A stretch of 64,000 bases of DNA from contig NZ_CP074436.1 of assembly GCF_016858305.2 (NCBI RefSeq), positions 2,686,001 through 2,750,000 on the forward strand, in the 5' to 3' direction. Origin of the DNA: Polaribacter sp. Q13. Lineage in GTDB: Bacteria > Bacteroidota > Bacteroidia > Flavobacteriales > Flavobacteriaceae. The stretch's first letter is position 1. Every line of letters begins with the position of its first letter. A program made the position numbers and the translations under genes. This document shows, piece after piece, positions 26,401-33,989 of the stretch. Under the pieces are notes generated by a model. The model made no database searches, was not told the origin of the DNA, and worked only from the letters and a program-made list of their open reading frames with translations.

Positions 26401-28132
26401 CATCTTTTGGATCTAATCCATAAATACGATAAACATAATCCGACCATACATAAGTATCCGTAGCAATATCATATTCCCAATACCCAATTTTAGCCATTTT
26501 ACTAGACTGGCTTAAAGAATAATCTTTTTTTTCTAAAAGGTTTAGAGAGGTTTGAATATTTTGCTTAGACTGTTCTAATGCTAGTTGTGCATTTTTCCAT
26601 TCTGTAATATTCTGTAAAACACCTTTTCTACCAATAATATTTTTATGTTCATTGTAGACTGTTTCAGCAACATACCTAACCCAAACCTCTTCTTTTTTTA
26701 AATTAATACACCTCAACTCAATATCACAAGCAATGCCTTGTGTATTTAGCAGAGTAATAGCTTTGTTTAGCTTTGTTACAGATTCTTTATCAAAAATAGA
26801 TATAATATCTTTTATAGATGGCACTCCATCTTTAGGATCTAAACCGTAAATATCATAAACATAATCAGACCAAACATACGTATCAGTATCAATATTATAT
26901 TCTTGATACCCTATTTTAGCTATTTTACTAGATTCACTTAAAGAATGTTCCTTTATTTCTAGTAGTTCTAAAGAGGTTTCAAGTTTTTTCTTTGCTAAAA
27001 CTCTTTGAGTAATATCTCTAGCAGTGCTTACAAAATAGCTAATTTCTTTTCCTGTATACACGGCAGATGATAAAAATTCTAACCAAATATAATGTCCATC
27101 TTTATGACGAACTCTAAAAGGAATTGGTTCTGTAGCAATGCCTTTACTAAATAACTTTTTATGCAATGTATCTTTTAGAGTCTGTACATCATCCTTATGA
27201 ACAATACTAAAAATAAATTTACCAATAAACTCCGATTGCTCATAACCCAATAGCTTTTTTATAGCAGGACTTATATATCTAAAGGAGCTATCTGGCTCTT
27301 GTAAAAATATTAAATCTCTAGAGTAATCTGTTAAAATTCGATAGATCTCTGCAGTATCTTTAACCTCTTTTTCTGCAGATTCAAACTTCTGTTTATAAGT
27401 TAGAGGCTTAAACACATCTTTTATTTTAAAAAGATGTGATAACGGCTCGCTTGAATCAAAATATTTTAAATATAAATAGAAAATTATGCTGTAAAAAAGA
27501 GTGAAAAAACCTTTAGAAATTAACCCCGATAATATCATGCTATTTAAGTTATCAGATCCCCAAAATGCAATAATTAAAAAAAATATAGTATCAAAACTTA
27601 TTACGAGCAGCATGGTTATAAAAATTTGCAAGAATAAGAATCTTATGTATCTGGCTATAAATTCAAAAATTATTATAATTAACAAGGTATCTATAAGCAA
27701 TGTTACTGCGCCAGTAAGAAAAACCCAACTTCGGCTATCAAAAAGATTAGTTAATACGCTAAATGGTTTGTCTGCTGATATTTCAGTTAAATTCCAACCA
27801 AATAATTTTAAAAATATAGTTACTAATACGTTTATAATTAGCAAAGTGTAGATTACTTTTTTTGTTTCGCTTGCATCTTCTTTTATATATACAATTAGTA
27901 AAGCAAAAACAGTTACCGTAAATAAAATGGACGAACCTGGTGATACAAAAAAATCATTGGTAATCGAAACATAGATAGAGCTCGATATAAATACCTGCAA
28001 AAATTGGATCAATCCCAAACATGCTAATAATAAACCAATTCCTAACTTTTTTCGAAATTGAAATAATACTAATACTATAAAAGCAATTAAAGTACCTTGC
28101 GTAAACAAGATGGCTATCTGACTATAATTCAT
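20441..28132 (-). CDS. Giant multi-PAS sensor histidine kinase (2563 residues)
   Basis: Membrane hybrid of about seven N-terminal helices (1-235) and a long cytoplasmic array. In order: one PAS (about 262-386), eight tandem PAS units of about 142 residues (386-1519) each ending near GRRGVLQNIT or a variant, a ninth-type PAS (1520-1640), a divergent PAS-like module (1640-1800), a PAS (1800-1925), a second divergent module (1925-2085), two PAS (2085-2205, 2206-2335), then HisKA_3 with phosphoacceptor His2370 in SNIHDHLSQSLV and the ATPase domain (EVLTNAIKYA, DNGVGFD, GFGLFTVKERI). The first and last PAS are alike (GYEQ, VHKDDV, WLEFL). I could not name the membrane domain. No heme or flavin motif is evident in the PAS repeats. 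It overlaps its regulator gene by 4 bp. Length and copy number are unusual. Confidence 0.93.
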   Translation of the reverse strand: MNYSQIAILFTQGTLIAFIVLVLFQFRKKLGIGLLLACLGLIQFLQVFISSSIYVSITNDFFVSPGSSILFTVTVFALLIVYIKEDASETKKVIYTLLIINVLVTIFLKLFGWNLTEISADKPFSVLTNLFDSRSWVFLTGAVTLLIDTLLIIIIFEFIARYIRFLFLQIFITMLLVISFDTIFFLIIAFWGSDNLNSMILSGLISKGFFTLFYSIIFYLYLKYFDSSEPLSHLFKIKDVFKPLTYKQKFESAEKEVKDTAEIYRILTDYSRDLIFLQEPDSSFRYISPAIKKLLGYEQSEFIGKFIFSIVHKDDVQTLKDTLHKKLFSKGIATEPIPFRVRHKDGHYIWLEFLSSAVYTGKEISYFVSTARDITQRVLAKKKLETSLELLEIKEHSLSESSKIAKIGYQEYNIDTDTYVWSDYVYDIYGLDPKDGVPSIKDIISIFDKESVTKLNKAITLLNTQGIACDIELRCINLKKEEVWVRYVAETVYNEHKNIIGRKGVLQNITEWKNAQLALEQSKQNIQTSLNLLEKKDYSLSQSSKMAKIGYWEYDIATDTYVWSDYVYRIYGLDPKDEIPTQEATAKILDKESLQKVQQAVLDITTKGTPCDIELKCNLERGVVWVRYVGEAVYNEQNEIIGRRGVLQNITDWKNAQLELESSKTKIQNSLNLLEKRDFALKESSRIAKIGYWEYDIATDTFTWSDYVYEVYGFNLKDNIPSRKEMVAFYDKESQKKLAQATLDIDLKGIPYDIELRLINNKNEDVWVRNAVQLIYNEQNEIVGRRGVVHNITASKNAQLELELSKNNIQTSLELLERRKYSMDEASKVAKIGYWEHDTIKGTVVWSEYVHRLFGSNPEKGIPAQEAIIETFTKESQEKLAKATLNLTLKGVSYDIELKCINLKGEQIWVRNVAQAIYNEQNEIVGKRGVLHNITASKKAQLELELSKEKIETTLKLLEKKEYSLRKASEIAKIGYQEYVNETGVFTWSDYVYDILRFDIKQGIPSRDEVLAIFDDESKKIYTQATLELIENGTPFDLELKFITKNNEEVWVRNAVQPDYNNENEIIGRRGVLQDITASKNAQFELEESKKNIQNSLDLLEKRKYAMDEASKIAKIGYHEYDIATDTFHWSEYLYHMFGLDIEQPVPPREEILTFFDDASKKLMKQASLDLDLKGTPYDLELKIINRRNEEVWVRNATQPIFNQQNEIIGRRGITQDITESKKAQFDLELSKQKIETSLELLELSEKSKNEISKVAKIGYLEYNNATDTFLWSDYLYYIFGLDSKNSVPGLKDVMQFLDEESKKKMKRATINLEKNGIPYDIEIKLNNLRNEEIWGRMIVQPIFNKQKKVIGRRGVFQDITASKKAQFALELSKQEIQTSLELLEKSEFSKNEASKMAKIGYWEYDIETKAFIWSDDIYLMYGLDPKKGIPSQEKIVSFYDKESQKKIEETIKDVSLKGLFCDIELKFINEKNEEVWERSVVQPVYNSQNKIVGRRGVMQDITEQKIKQKTLDQQSKELYELNNALNQAQKLSHVGNWSWNMKTDKAEWSDEMYNIFGETKENFYPSNENVNRKILPEDLYKMEQGINSLLIDEVFVPFEFRIKWISGEIRTLYIVALENKNESGVFGVTMDITESKKREEENFRIKANYRKLFDNATISIWNEDFTQVFKQIEELRKREIPNFKIYLEQHPEVTYSLLDKLIINSVNEATLKLYKANNYKEFLVRFQDTFGLGAEEVFKNLIEAIWNHEKTFTSEVNYKTLEGDEFAAILSIPIPQTLAEQKTVPASIQSIQSLKEAELEKKESINRLKEAQALAQVGDWTFDLATEKSKWSNETFRILGFDYRNPVPDRDVFLNRIHREDQPYFNNAADLVLTKGIPYDIEFRICLPGNEEKIIRAICKPIFGDNGEVISLKGTNQDITIKKRIEQNNFIISEKYRNLFDNATVSIWNGDLSEIFKLLAKLRKLKIPNLKIYLEQHPEVLFSILDKIIINKVNKATLELFKAESEKEFLERKIQNTFGKGAHKVFVDFIVSIWHNEKTFTSEVNYKTLKGNEFAAIISIPIPQTKIEYKNVPLSIQSIQSIKDAESAKRESLNKLKEAQKLAKIGSWSFNPLTLEMDWSDETFNIYGIDPKEGVPDLFNEPKIIHKDDLEMMFKSIPLGEAFDIEHKITLRNGEQKWIRCISKPKYGETGELISFTGTNQDITEQKRIRIEIEKAEEMYRVLTDNSNDLITLHEPDSTFTYISPSIKNLLGYEQQELLGEKVFGIVHKDDVESLINVMEERVISGVFTTPFTCRVLHKKGHFIWLEFLTSPVYKEQEISHFVSSARDITQWVLAKQEIEEYQSSLQRMTTEMTLIEEKQKKEIASNIHDHLSQSLVISKMKINDLKKRPQLQLIDEDLNFIESHISEALENSRKITYELSPPVLYQLGIVDALNWLFDNAETTHKITCVVNSNVDSLELNEVKSILLFRSIQEVLTNAIKYAKASLITLEIDKNKRGIDIFITDNGVGFDTSILNSLYNSSSSGFGLFTVKERIRNIQGKFAINSKINVGTTVKIFIPLSK
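23575..26985 (-). repeat. Eight tandem PAS-encoding repeats of about 426 bp
   Basis: Within the giant kinase, eight units of about 142 codons follow head to tail. Each starts with a helix like SLELLEK, then KIAKIGYWEYD, a core WSDYVY, IELK, VWVRN, NEQNEIIGRRGV and ends in a coiled SKNAQLELELSK linker. They differ at many positions, so they are old duplications rather than an assembly fault. The nucleotide periodicity is obvious from the TTTTAGCTA and TCAGACCA strings recurring every 420-430 bp. Confidence 0.9.
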
Positions 28133-28331
28133 AGTTTTATGATTAATTAGATATCGTTTTTAAATTAGCCTCTCAGCAGATTTATATATCATATTAAATA
28201 TTTTAAAGACCAAGATAAGTATAATTTTTTTTTTATTTTCTCAATATAGAACACTGATATTTAGTTAATCACAAAAAACAAGTATTATAAACTTGATGCT
28301 TATGTTAAAAAAGCTATTTTATAAAACAAAA

Positions 28332-28352
28332 AACCCGGCTATAAGCCAGGTT
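28332..28352 (-). terminator. Terminator of glmS operon
   Basis: Stem AACCCGGCT/AGCCAGGTT with one mismatch and an ATA loop, flanked by A and T runs, 24 bp after the glmS stop on the minus strand. Confidence 0.8.
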
Positions 28353-28375
28353 TTTTATTTTATAAAATATAATTA

Positions 28376-30232
28376 TTATTCTACGGTAACAGATTTTGCC
28401 AAATTTCTTGGTTGATCTACATTTTTACCTAACATTACTGCAATATGGTAAGACAATAATTGAAAAGGAATGGTAGTTAATAGCGGTGTTAATGCTTCTT
28501 CCGTTTCAGGAATTTCAATAACATGATCTGCTATATCTCTAACTTGTGTATCTCCTTCTGTAACTATTGCAATAATTTTACCAGCTCTAGATTTTATTTC
28601 TTGAATATTACTCACTACTTTTTCGTAATGACCTTTATTAGTTGCAATCACAAAAATTGGCATATTCTCATCAATTAAAGCAATTGGACCATGCTTCATT
28701 TCTGCCGCAGGATATCCTTCTGCATGAATGTAAGAAATTTCTTTTAATTTTAAAGCACCTTCTAAAGCTACTGGAAAGTTAAAACCTCTACCTAAGTACA
28801 AACAATTTTTTGCATCTTTATATACAGCAGCAATTTCCTTCACTTTTTCATCAATCTTTAAAAGCGCTTCTATTTTTGCCGGAATTAATTGCATTTTTTG
28901 TAAAAACTCTCTAAGTTCAGATTTAGAAATCTCTCCTTTTTTAGAGGCTAATTTTAACGCAATTAGAGTTAAAACTGTAATTTGTGTTGTAAAAGCTTTT
29001 GTAGAAGCTACACCTATTTCTGGACCTGCATGTGTATATGCTCCTGCATCTGTTTCTCTAGCAATAGAAGAACCCACAACATTACAAATACCAAATACAA
29101 AAGCTCCTTTAGATTTTGCCAACTTAATTGCAGCAAGAGTATCTGCTGTTTCTCCAGATTGAGAAATAGCAATTACTACATCTTTAGACGAAATAATAGG
29201 GTTTCTATATCTAAATTCTGAAGCATATTCTACTTCAACAGGGATACGGGCTTTGTCTTCAATAAGATATTCACCCACCAAACCTGCATGCCAAGAAGTA
29301 CCACAAGCAACTATAATGATTCTCTCTGCATTTAAAAACCTATTCATGTGGTTATCTATACCAGACATTTTAATAAGTCCTTCATTAGGTAACATTCTAC
29401 CTCTATATGTATCTATAATAGCTTTAGGTTGTTCATGAATTTCTTTTAACATGAAATGATCATAACCTCCTTTTTCTATTTGATCTAAACTCAGTTTTAA
29501 TTTCTGAATATTAGTATCAACCATAGTGTCGTCTATAATCTTACGAACTTTTATATCTTTACCAATTTTAATAACAGCTAATTCTTCATCCTCTAAATAA
29601 ATAGCATCCTTTGTATATTCTATAAAAGGAGATGCATCAGAAGCAACAAAAAATTCACTATTGTCTTTTCCTACTCCAATTGCAATAGGACTTCCTAAAC
29701 GAGCAATAACTAACTCGTTTGGTTTTGTTTTATCAAAAACAGCAATAGCATAAGCACCTACAACATTTGTTAATGCTAATTGAACTGCTTGCCCTAACTT
29801 ACAGCCTTCGTTCTTTTTTACTTCTTCTATAAGATTTATTAAAACCTCTGTATCTGTATCACTTTTAAAAGTATAACCTCTAGATATTAGCTCTTTCTTT
29901 AAAGTATCGTAGTTTTCAATAATACCGTTATGTACTATAACAAGTTCACCAGATTGAGAAACATGTGGATGAGAGTTTACATCATTAGGTACACCATGTG
30001 TTGCCCAGCGTGTATGACCAATTCCTATATTTCCTTTTTTTCTTTTTTCGTCATTATCGGTTATCGCTTCTAAATCAGAAACCTTTCCTTTCGTTTTAGA
30101 AAGATGTATTTCTTTTCCGTCATACATCATAATCCCAGAACTATCATACCCTCTGTATTCTAATCTTTTAAGACCATTTATAACAATAGGGTAAGCATCT
30201 CTAAAACCTATATAGCCAGTTATTCCACACAT
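28376..30232 (-). CDS. glmS: Glutamine-fructose-6-phosphate aminotransferase
   Basis: Makes glucosamine 6-phosphate from fructose 6-phosphate and glutamine, the first step to UDP-GlcNAc; 618 residues, full length. The N-terminal glutaminase begins MCGITGYIG with nucleophile Cys2 and has GHTRWATHG. Two SIS domains follow (about 290-430, with SQSGETADTLAAIK, and 460-600), and the C terminus ends NLAKSVTVE, the usual sugar-binding tail. It is the last gene of the operon with DUF4270 and the short GlgA-like gene, 30 bp after DUF4270. Confidence 0.98.
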   Translation of the reverse strand: MCGITGYIGFRDAYPIVINGLKRLEYRGYDSSGIMMYDGKEIHLSKTKGKVSDLEAITDNDEKRKKGNIGIGHTRWATHGVPNDVNSHPHVSQSGELVIVHNGIIENYDTLKKELISRGYTFKSDTDTEVLINLIEEVKKNEGCKLGQAVQLALTNVVGAYAIAVFDKTKPNELVIARLGSPIAIGVGKDNSEFFVASDASPFIEYTKDAIYLEDEELAVIKIGKDIKVRKIIDDTMVDTNIQKLKLSLDQIEKGGYDHFMLKEIHEQPKAIIDTYRGRMLPNEGLIKMSGIDNHMNRFLNAERIIIVACGTSWHAGLVGEYLIEDKARIPVEVEYASEFRYRNPIISSKDVVIAISQSGETADTLAAIKLAKSKGAFVFGICNVVGSSIARETDAGAYTHAGPEIGVASTKAFTTQITVLTLIALKLASKKGEISKSELREFLQKMQLIPAKIEALLKIDEKVKEIAAVYKDAKNCLYLGRGFNFPVALEGALKLKEISYIHAEGYPAAEMKHGPIALIDENMPIFVIATNKGHYEKVVSNIQEIKSRAGKIIAIVTEGDTQVRDIADHVIEIPETEEALTPLLTTIPFQLLSYHIAVMLGKNVDQPRNLAKSVTVE

Positions 30233-30262
30233 AACAATTCTTTTTTTAGTAGTTCGTTCTTG

Positions 30263-31840
30263 TTAATTCGTTTTTTTCTCTGAATAAGAAATCTTTAACT
30301 CTGCCTTTTTACCATTTAAAGCATCTTGATTAAAAAGGGTAACTGCTTTTGGATTCCAATTATAATTCTTAAAAACAGTATCTGTAACTGTTAATAAATC
30401 TGTAGCGTTAATTACTTTAAGTCTTAAAGTAGGAGAATAGTCTGTTTCTCCGCTTAAAATATCTGAAAGATAGTCTGTAATTCTAAAGGTATATTTCTCT
30501 TTCTTTCCTTTACTATCTCTTTCTAATAACCCTCCAAAAACAAACGCTCCTTCTGAATAAACATCTTTTATTTGACTATAAACAGGGTTTACATCTTCAT
30601 TACTCTTATACAAAAATAATTGGTATGGTACAGCTGTAGTATCTGCAGATTGATTAATATATAAAGTTAAGGAAGCATCGTTTATCAATAGATTTCTTGC
30701 TCTTAATTCTTCAATTTCGTCTGCTATTCCGTTGCCATCTGTATCTGCACCAAAAAGGTTTATTTTAGCTTCAGTTCCTGCAGTACCTTGCAGTGTAATT
30801 TTATCTGCAGGATACACTTTATCTTCCATCTTATAAGATGCACTTCTTATACCAGATAAAGAAAAAGAATCATTTTTTCTAAAAGTTTTAATTGTATCGT
30901 TTGTTGCAGTTTCAAATACAGTATTTGTATAATAAATTTCTATTGATGGTTTAATAGCTCCCTCAAAGTTAAAAGAAATTAAGGAACCTTTATTTCCTGT
31001 AGCTTCTAAAATAACTCCTCTAAAATAATTATTAAAAGCATCTTGAGTGTCAAAATGTGAAGATTCATATTGATCTAAAAATAAGTTTTTAATTTCAGTC
31101 TCTTTTAAAGGCACAACTGCAAAAGGAAGTGATAAAGTAGAAGTTGTAGAACTTGAATAGGTAATTGTATCTTTATCAGCTAGTATTCCATTACTTGTCC
31201 ATCTATTAACTACAAGAGTATCTCTTAAAGATGGTATAAATTGATAGTTATCAGTTATATTTAACTCACTACCTTTTGGATCAAAAACATCATTAGAATT
31301 ATAACTATTGTTTTTAGAAGCATCTTTAGGGTTTAACCTACTTAAATATGTGCTAGTTTGATAAACATTTAAGTTAAATGCTTTTGATTGGTCTCCAATT
31401 ATAGAGTCTAATTCGTAAGCATCTCCATCGTCATTTAGAGTTACTTGGTAAGGTAGTTTTAAAAAAACCGTATCTATAGATGTAACAATATGAGTAGTAC
31501 TTGTAGCGTACTTTGCAATTGTATCAGAATTCATTACTTCTAAATTAGAAGTAATTGCTAATTGCGAAACAATAGAAGCCTCTATATTTTTATAATCATC
31601 ACTTGCGTAAACACCTAATAAATATTGCCCTGGTTTATTAGAAATATTATCTGAAATAACATTTTTAATATAACTATTCTCTATTGTAATTCCTTTAACC
31701 GTTAAAGTATTTACATCAAATTTTGTGTTCTCTACTAAACTTGAATCAATATCATTAAAATCTTTTTCACAAGAAATAACAGCTGTAAACACGAATACTA
31801 AAGCCACAATAAATGTACTTTTCTCAAAAAATCTCCTCAC
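30263..31840 (-). CDS. DUF4270 lipoprotein
   Basis: 525-residue lipoprotein of DUF4270, unknown function. Lipobox AVISCEKDF gives lipid-modified Cys24, and the body is beta-rich with repeated Thr/Ser/Asp stretches. It contains an acidic loop DTDGNGIADEIEE that looks like a calcium-binding thrombospondin-type-3 motif. In Flavobacteriaceae this gene is commonly found between glmS and a short glycogen-synthase-like gene, as here (30 bp and 12 bp gaps). An outer-membrane or surface role is likely; nothing more can be said. Confidence 0.88.
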   Translation of the reverse strand: MRRFFEKSTFIVALVFVFTAVISCEKDFNDIDSSLVENTKFDVNTLTVKGITIENSYIKNVISDNISNKPGQYLLGVYASDDYKNIEASIVSQLAITSNLEVMNSDTIAKYATSTTHIVTSIDTVFLKLPYQVTLNDDGDAYELDSIIGDQSKAFNLNVYQTSTYLSRLNPKDASKNNSYNSNDVFDPKGSELNITDNYQFIPSLRDTLVVNRWTSNGILADKDTITYSSSTTSTLSLPFAVVPLKETEIKNLFLDQYESSHFDTQDAFNNYFRGVILEATGNKGSLISFNFEGAIKPSIEIYYTNTVFETATNDTIKTFRKNDSFSLSGIRSASYKMEDKVYPADKITLQGTAGTEAKINLFGADTDGNGIADEIEELRARNLLINDASLTLYINQSADTTAVPYQLFLYKSNEDVNPVYSQIKDVYSEGAFVFGGLLERDSKGKKEKYTFRITDYLSDILSGETDYSPTLRLKVINATDLLTVTDTVFKNYNWNPKAVTLFNQDALNGKKAELKISYSEKKTN

Positions 31841-31852
31841 TTTATAAAATAA

Positions 31853-32662
31853 TTAATTAGCTGAAATTAAATCAGCATAAAAATTTAAATAACTTTCCTT
31901 TAAATCCTCAGATTGATATTCTAAAACTGGAATATCTTTACTTTCTATAAAAGAAGCCAATTCTTCTGAAATTTCCTCACTACCATGTATAATTGCATCA
32001 GAATTCTCTATGGCACTTTTTAAAATATTTGTAAAGTTTGGTGTTTTAATTGTTGCTATTTTTTCATCACAGATGTTATCAAACTTCACTTTATCTGCTA
32101 AAGATTCATCTAATTCTCCTTCAAAAGGATTATTATACAAAGAAGTAATAACCTTACTCTCTGTAAACAAGGGTTCTTCTTTGTAAAACTCCTTCAAATA
32201 AAGAGGTAATAGAGAAGCCATCCATCCATGAACATGAATAATATCTGGTGCCCAGTTTAATTTTTTTACAGTTTCTATAACTCCTTTTGCAAAGAAAATA
32301 GCGCGCTCATCATTGTCTTCAAACAACTCATCATCTTCATCTGTAAAAACGGCTTTTCGTTTAAAATATTCTTCATTATCTATAAAATAAACTTGCATTC
32401 TTTCTTTAGGAATAGAAGCAACTTTTATAATTAATGGCATATCCATATCATTAACTACTAGATTCATACCAGATAAACGAATTACTTCGTGTAGCTGATG
32501 TCTTCGCTCGTTAATTACGCCATATCTTGGCATGAAAATTCTTGTTTGTACTCCTTTAGAATGTGCATTTTTTGCAACATTAAAGGCTGTTGATGATAAT
32601 TCTGTTTCAGGTAAGTATGGCACTACTTCAGATGAAACAAATAATATTCTCTTGTCCTTCAT
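31853..32662 (-). CDS. Short glycogen-synthase-like protein (N-terminal GT5 domain only)
   Basis: 269-residue protein matching only the N-terminal half of GlgA (usually about 480 residues). Recognisable parts are ILFVSSEVVPY, AFNVAKNAHSKGVQTRIFMPRYG, YFIDNEEYF, DDERAIFFAKGVIETV and PDIIHVHGWMASLLPLYLK. The ADP-glucose-binding motif KxGGL that should follow VVPY is replaced by LPETELSSTA, and the whole C-terminal nucleotide-binding domain is absent, so it is unlikely to make glycogen. It is first in the operon with DUF4270 and glmS, behind a promoter at 32689-32696. Confidence 0.85.
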   Translation of the reverse strand: MKDKRILFVSSEVVPYLPETELSSTAFNVAKNAHSKGVQTRIFMPRYGVINERRHQLHEVIRLSGMNLVVNDMDMPLIIKVASIPKERMQVYFIDNEEYFKRKAVFTDEDDELFEDNDERAIFFAKGVIETVKKLNWAPDIIHVHGWMASLLPLYLKEFYKEEPLFTESKVITSLYNNPFEGELDESLADKVKFDNICDEKIATIKTPNFTNILKSAIENSDAIIHGSEEISEELASFIESKDIPVLEYQSEDLKESYLNFYADLISAN

Positions 32663-32688
32663 TAAATCAAACTCTTTTATAAGAAGCG

Positions 32689-32696
32689 CAAAAATA
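32689..32696 (-). promoter_or_regulatory. Promoter -7 box of the GlgA-like/DUF4270/glmS operon
   Basis: Minus-strand TATTTTTG, exact TAnnTTTG, 26 bp before the ATG at 32662. It is back to back with the panC promoter. Confidence 0.65.
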
Positions 32697-32728
32697 CAAA
32701 TTATTATGCTAATATCGTGTTAAATTGG

Positions 32729-32736
32729 TAAGTTTG
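32729..32736 (+). promoter_or_regulatory. Promoter -7 box for panC
   Basis: TAAGTTTG, exact TAnnTTTG, 23 bp before the ATG at 32760. Confidence 0.6.
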
Positions 32737-32759
32737 CAGACTTTACTTAATATTTAAGG

Positions 32760-33608
32760 ATGAAAATATTTAATACGAAACAAGAAATAAAAGATTATTT
32801 AACGTCTAAAAAAGAGGAAAATAAAACCATCGGTTTTGTACCAACTATGGGTGCATTACATGAAGGTCATTTATCTTTGATTAAAAAAGCGATCAAAAAA
32901 AACGACCTCGTTGTGGTCAGTATTTTTATAAATCCTACGCAGTTTGACAACCCCGAAGATTTAGTTAAATACCCAAAAACAATAGAAAACGACACCAAAT
33001 TACTAGAAAGTGTTTCTTGTGATGTGTTATTTCTTCCGTCTGTAAAAGAAATTTATGCAGAAAACATCGCCTCAGAAAAATTTGACTTTGATGGTTTAGA
33101 GCATCAAATGGAAGGAAAATTTAGAAACGGTCATTTTGATGGTGTTGGTACCATTGTAAAAACCCTTTTCGAAATTGTAACACCCAACAGATCCTATTTT
33201 GGTCAAAAAGATTTTCAACAATTACAGATCATCAAAAAAATGGTAAAAAAGAATAGACTTCCTGTAAAAATTAAAGGATGTCCTATTTTTAGAGAAAAAG
33301 ATGGTTTAGCAATGAGTTCTAGAAACACAAGGCTAACTACAGAGCATAGAAACGCAGCTCCTTTTATTTACAAAACGCTTAAAACAGCTCGTAAGAAATT
33401 TGGCACAGAAAATGCAGTTAAAGTAACTGAATGGGTAGAAAATCAATTTAAAAAACATCCTTTTTTAGAATTAGAATACTTTACTATTGCTGATGAAAAA
33501 ACATTAGAAACCATAAAAAACAAGGAATCTAATAAAAAATACCGCGCTTTTATTGCAGTATTTGCAGGAGAAATAAGATTGATAGACAACATTCGTTTAA
33601 AGCATTAG
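32760..33608 (+). CDS. panC: Pantothenate synthetase
   Basis: Joins pantoate and beta-alanine with ATP to make pantothenate; 282 residues, the usual length. The ATP motif [15 protein letters not shown], substrate residues in [13 protein letters not shown] and [14 protein letters not shown], and the KMSKS-like loop [10 protein letters not shown] are all present. It is followed 28 bp later by panD, which supplies beta-alanine, so the pair completes one branch of coenzyme A synthesis. Confidence 0.97.
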   Translation: MKIFNTKQEIKDYLTSKKEENKTIGFVPTMGALHEGHLSLIKKAIKKNDLVVVSIFINPTQFDNPEDLVKYPKTIENDTKLLESVSCDVLFLPSVKEIYAENIASEKFDFDGLEHQMEGKFRNGHFDGVGTIVKTLFEIVTPNRSYFGQKDFQQLQIIKKMVKKNRLPVKIKGCPIFREKDGLAMSSRNTRLTTEHRNAAPFIYKTLKTARKKFGTENAVKVTEWVENQFKKHPFLELEYFTIADEKTLETIKNKESNKKYRAFIAVFAGEIRLIDNIRLKH

Positions 33609-33624
33609 TAATCAAAAAAAACAG

Positions 33625-33632
33625 TATTTTTG
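33625..33632 (+). promoter_or_regulatory. Promoter -7 box for panD (leaderless candidate)
   Basis: TATTTTTG, exact TAnnTTTG, ending 4 bp before the panD ATG. This suggests panD can be transcribed apart from panC, on an mRNA starting at its ATG. Confidence 0.5.
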
Positions 33633-33636
33633 CCCC

Positions 33637-33987
33637 ATGTTAGTACAAGTTGTAAAATCAAAAATCCACCGAGTAAAAGTTACAGGTGCAGATTTAAATT
33701 ATATAGGAAGCATAACCATTGATGAAGATTTAATGGATGCAGCCAATATTATTGAAGGCGAACGCGTTCAAATCGTAAACAATAATAATGGAGAACGTTT
33801 AGAAACGTATGCAATTCCCGGACCTCGTGGAAGTGGAGAAATCACCTTAAACGGAGCTGCAGCAAGAAAAGTTGCTGTAAATGATGTATTAATCCTTATT
33901 GTTTATGGATTCATGGATTTTGAAGAAGCAAAAAACTTTAAACCCTCTTTAGTTTTCCCTAACGAAAAAGACAATACACTTACATAG
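33637..33987 (+). CDS. panD: Aspartate 1-decarboxylase
   Basis: Pyruvoyl enzyme that makes beta-alanine from aspartate; 116 residues. Self-cleavage would occur between Gly24 and Ser25 in [10 protein letters not shown], creating the pyruvoyl group, and the proenzyme start with Lys9 ([12 protein letters not shown]) is typical. It follows panC and is 2 bp before the flippase-like gene. A second promoter box lies just before its ATG. Confidence 0.96.
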   Translation: MLVQVVKSKIHRVKVTGADLNYIGSITIDEDLMDAANIIEGERVQIVNNNNGERLETYAIPGPRGSGEITLNGAAARKVAVNDVLILIVYGFMDFEEAKNFKPSLVFPNEKDNTLT

Positions 33988-33989
33988 AT

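Noticed and set aside
23575..26985. PAS repeats as an assembly artefact
   Set aside because: The eight units differ at many residues and keep one frame, so they are real diverged repeats, although the exact number deserves a long-read check.
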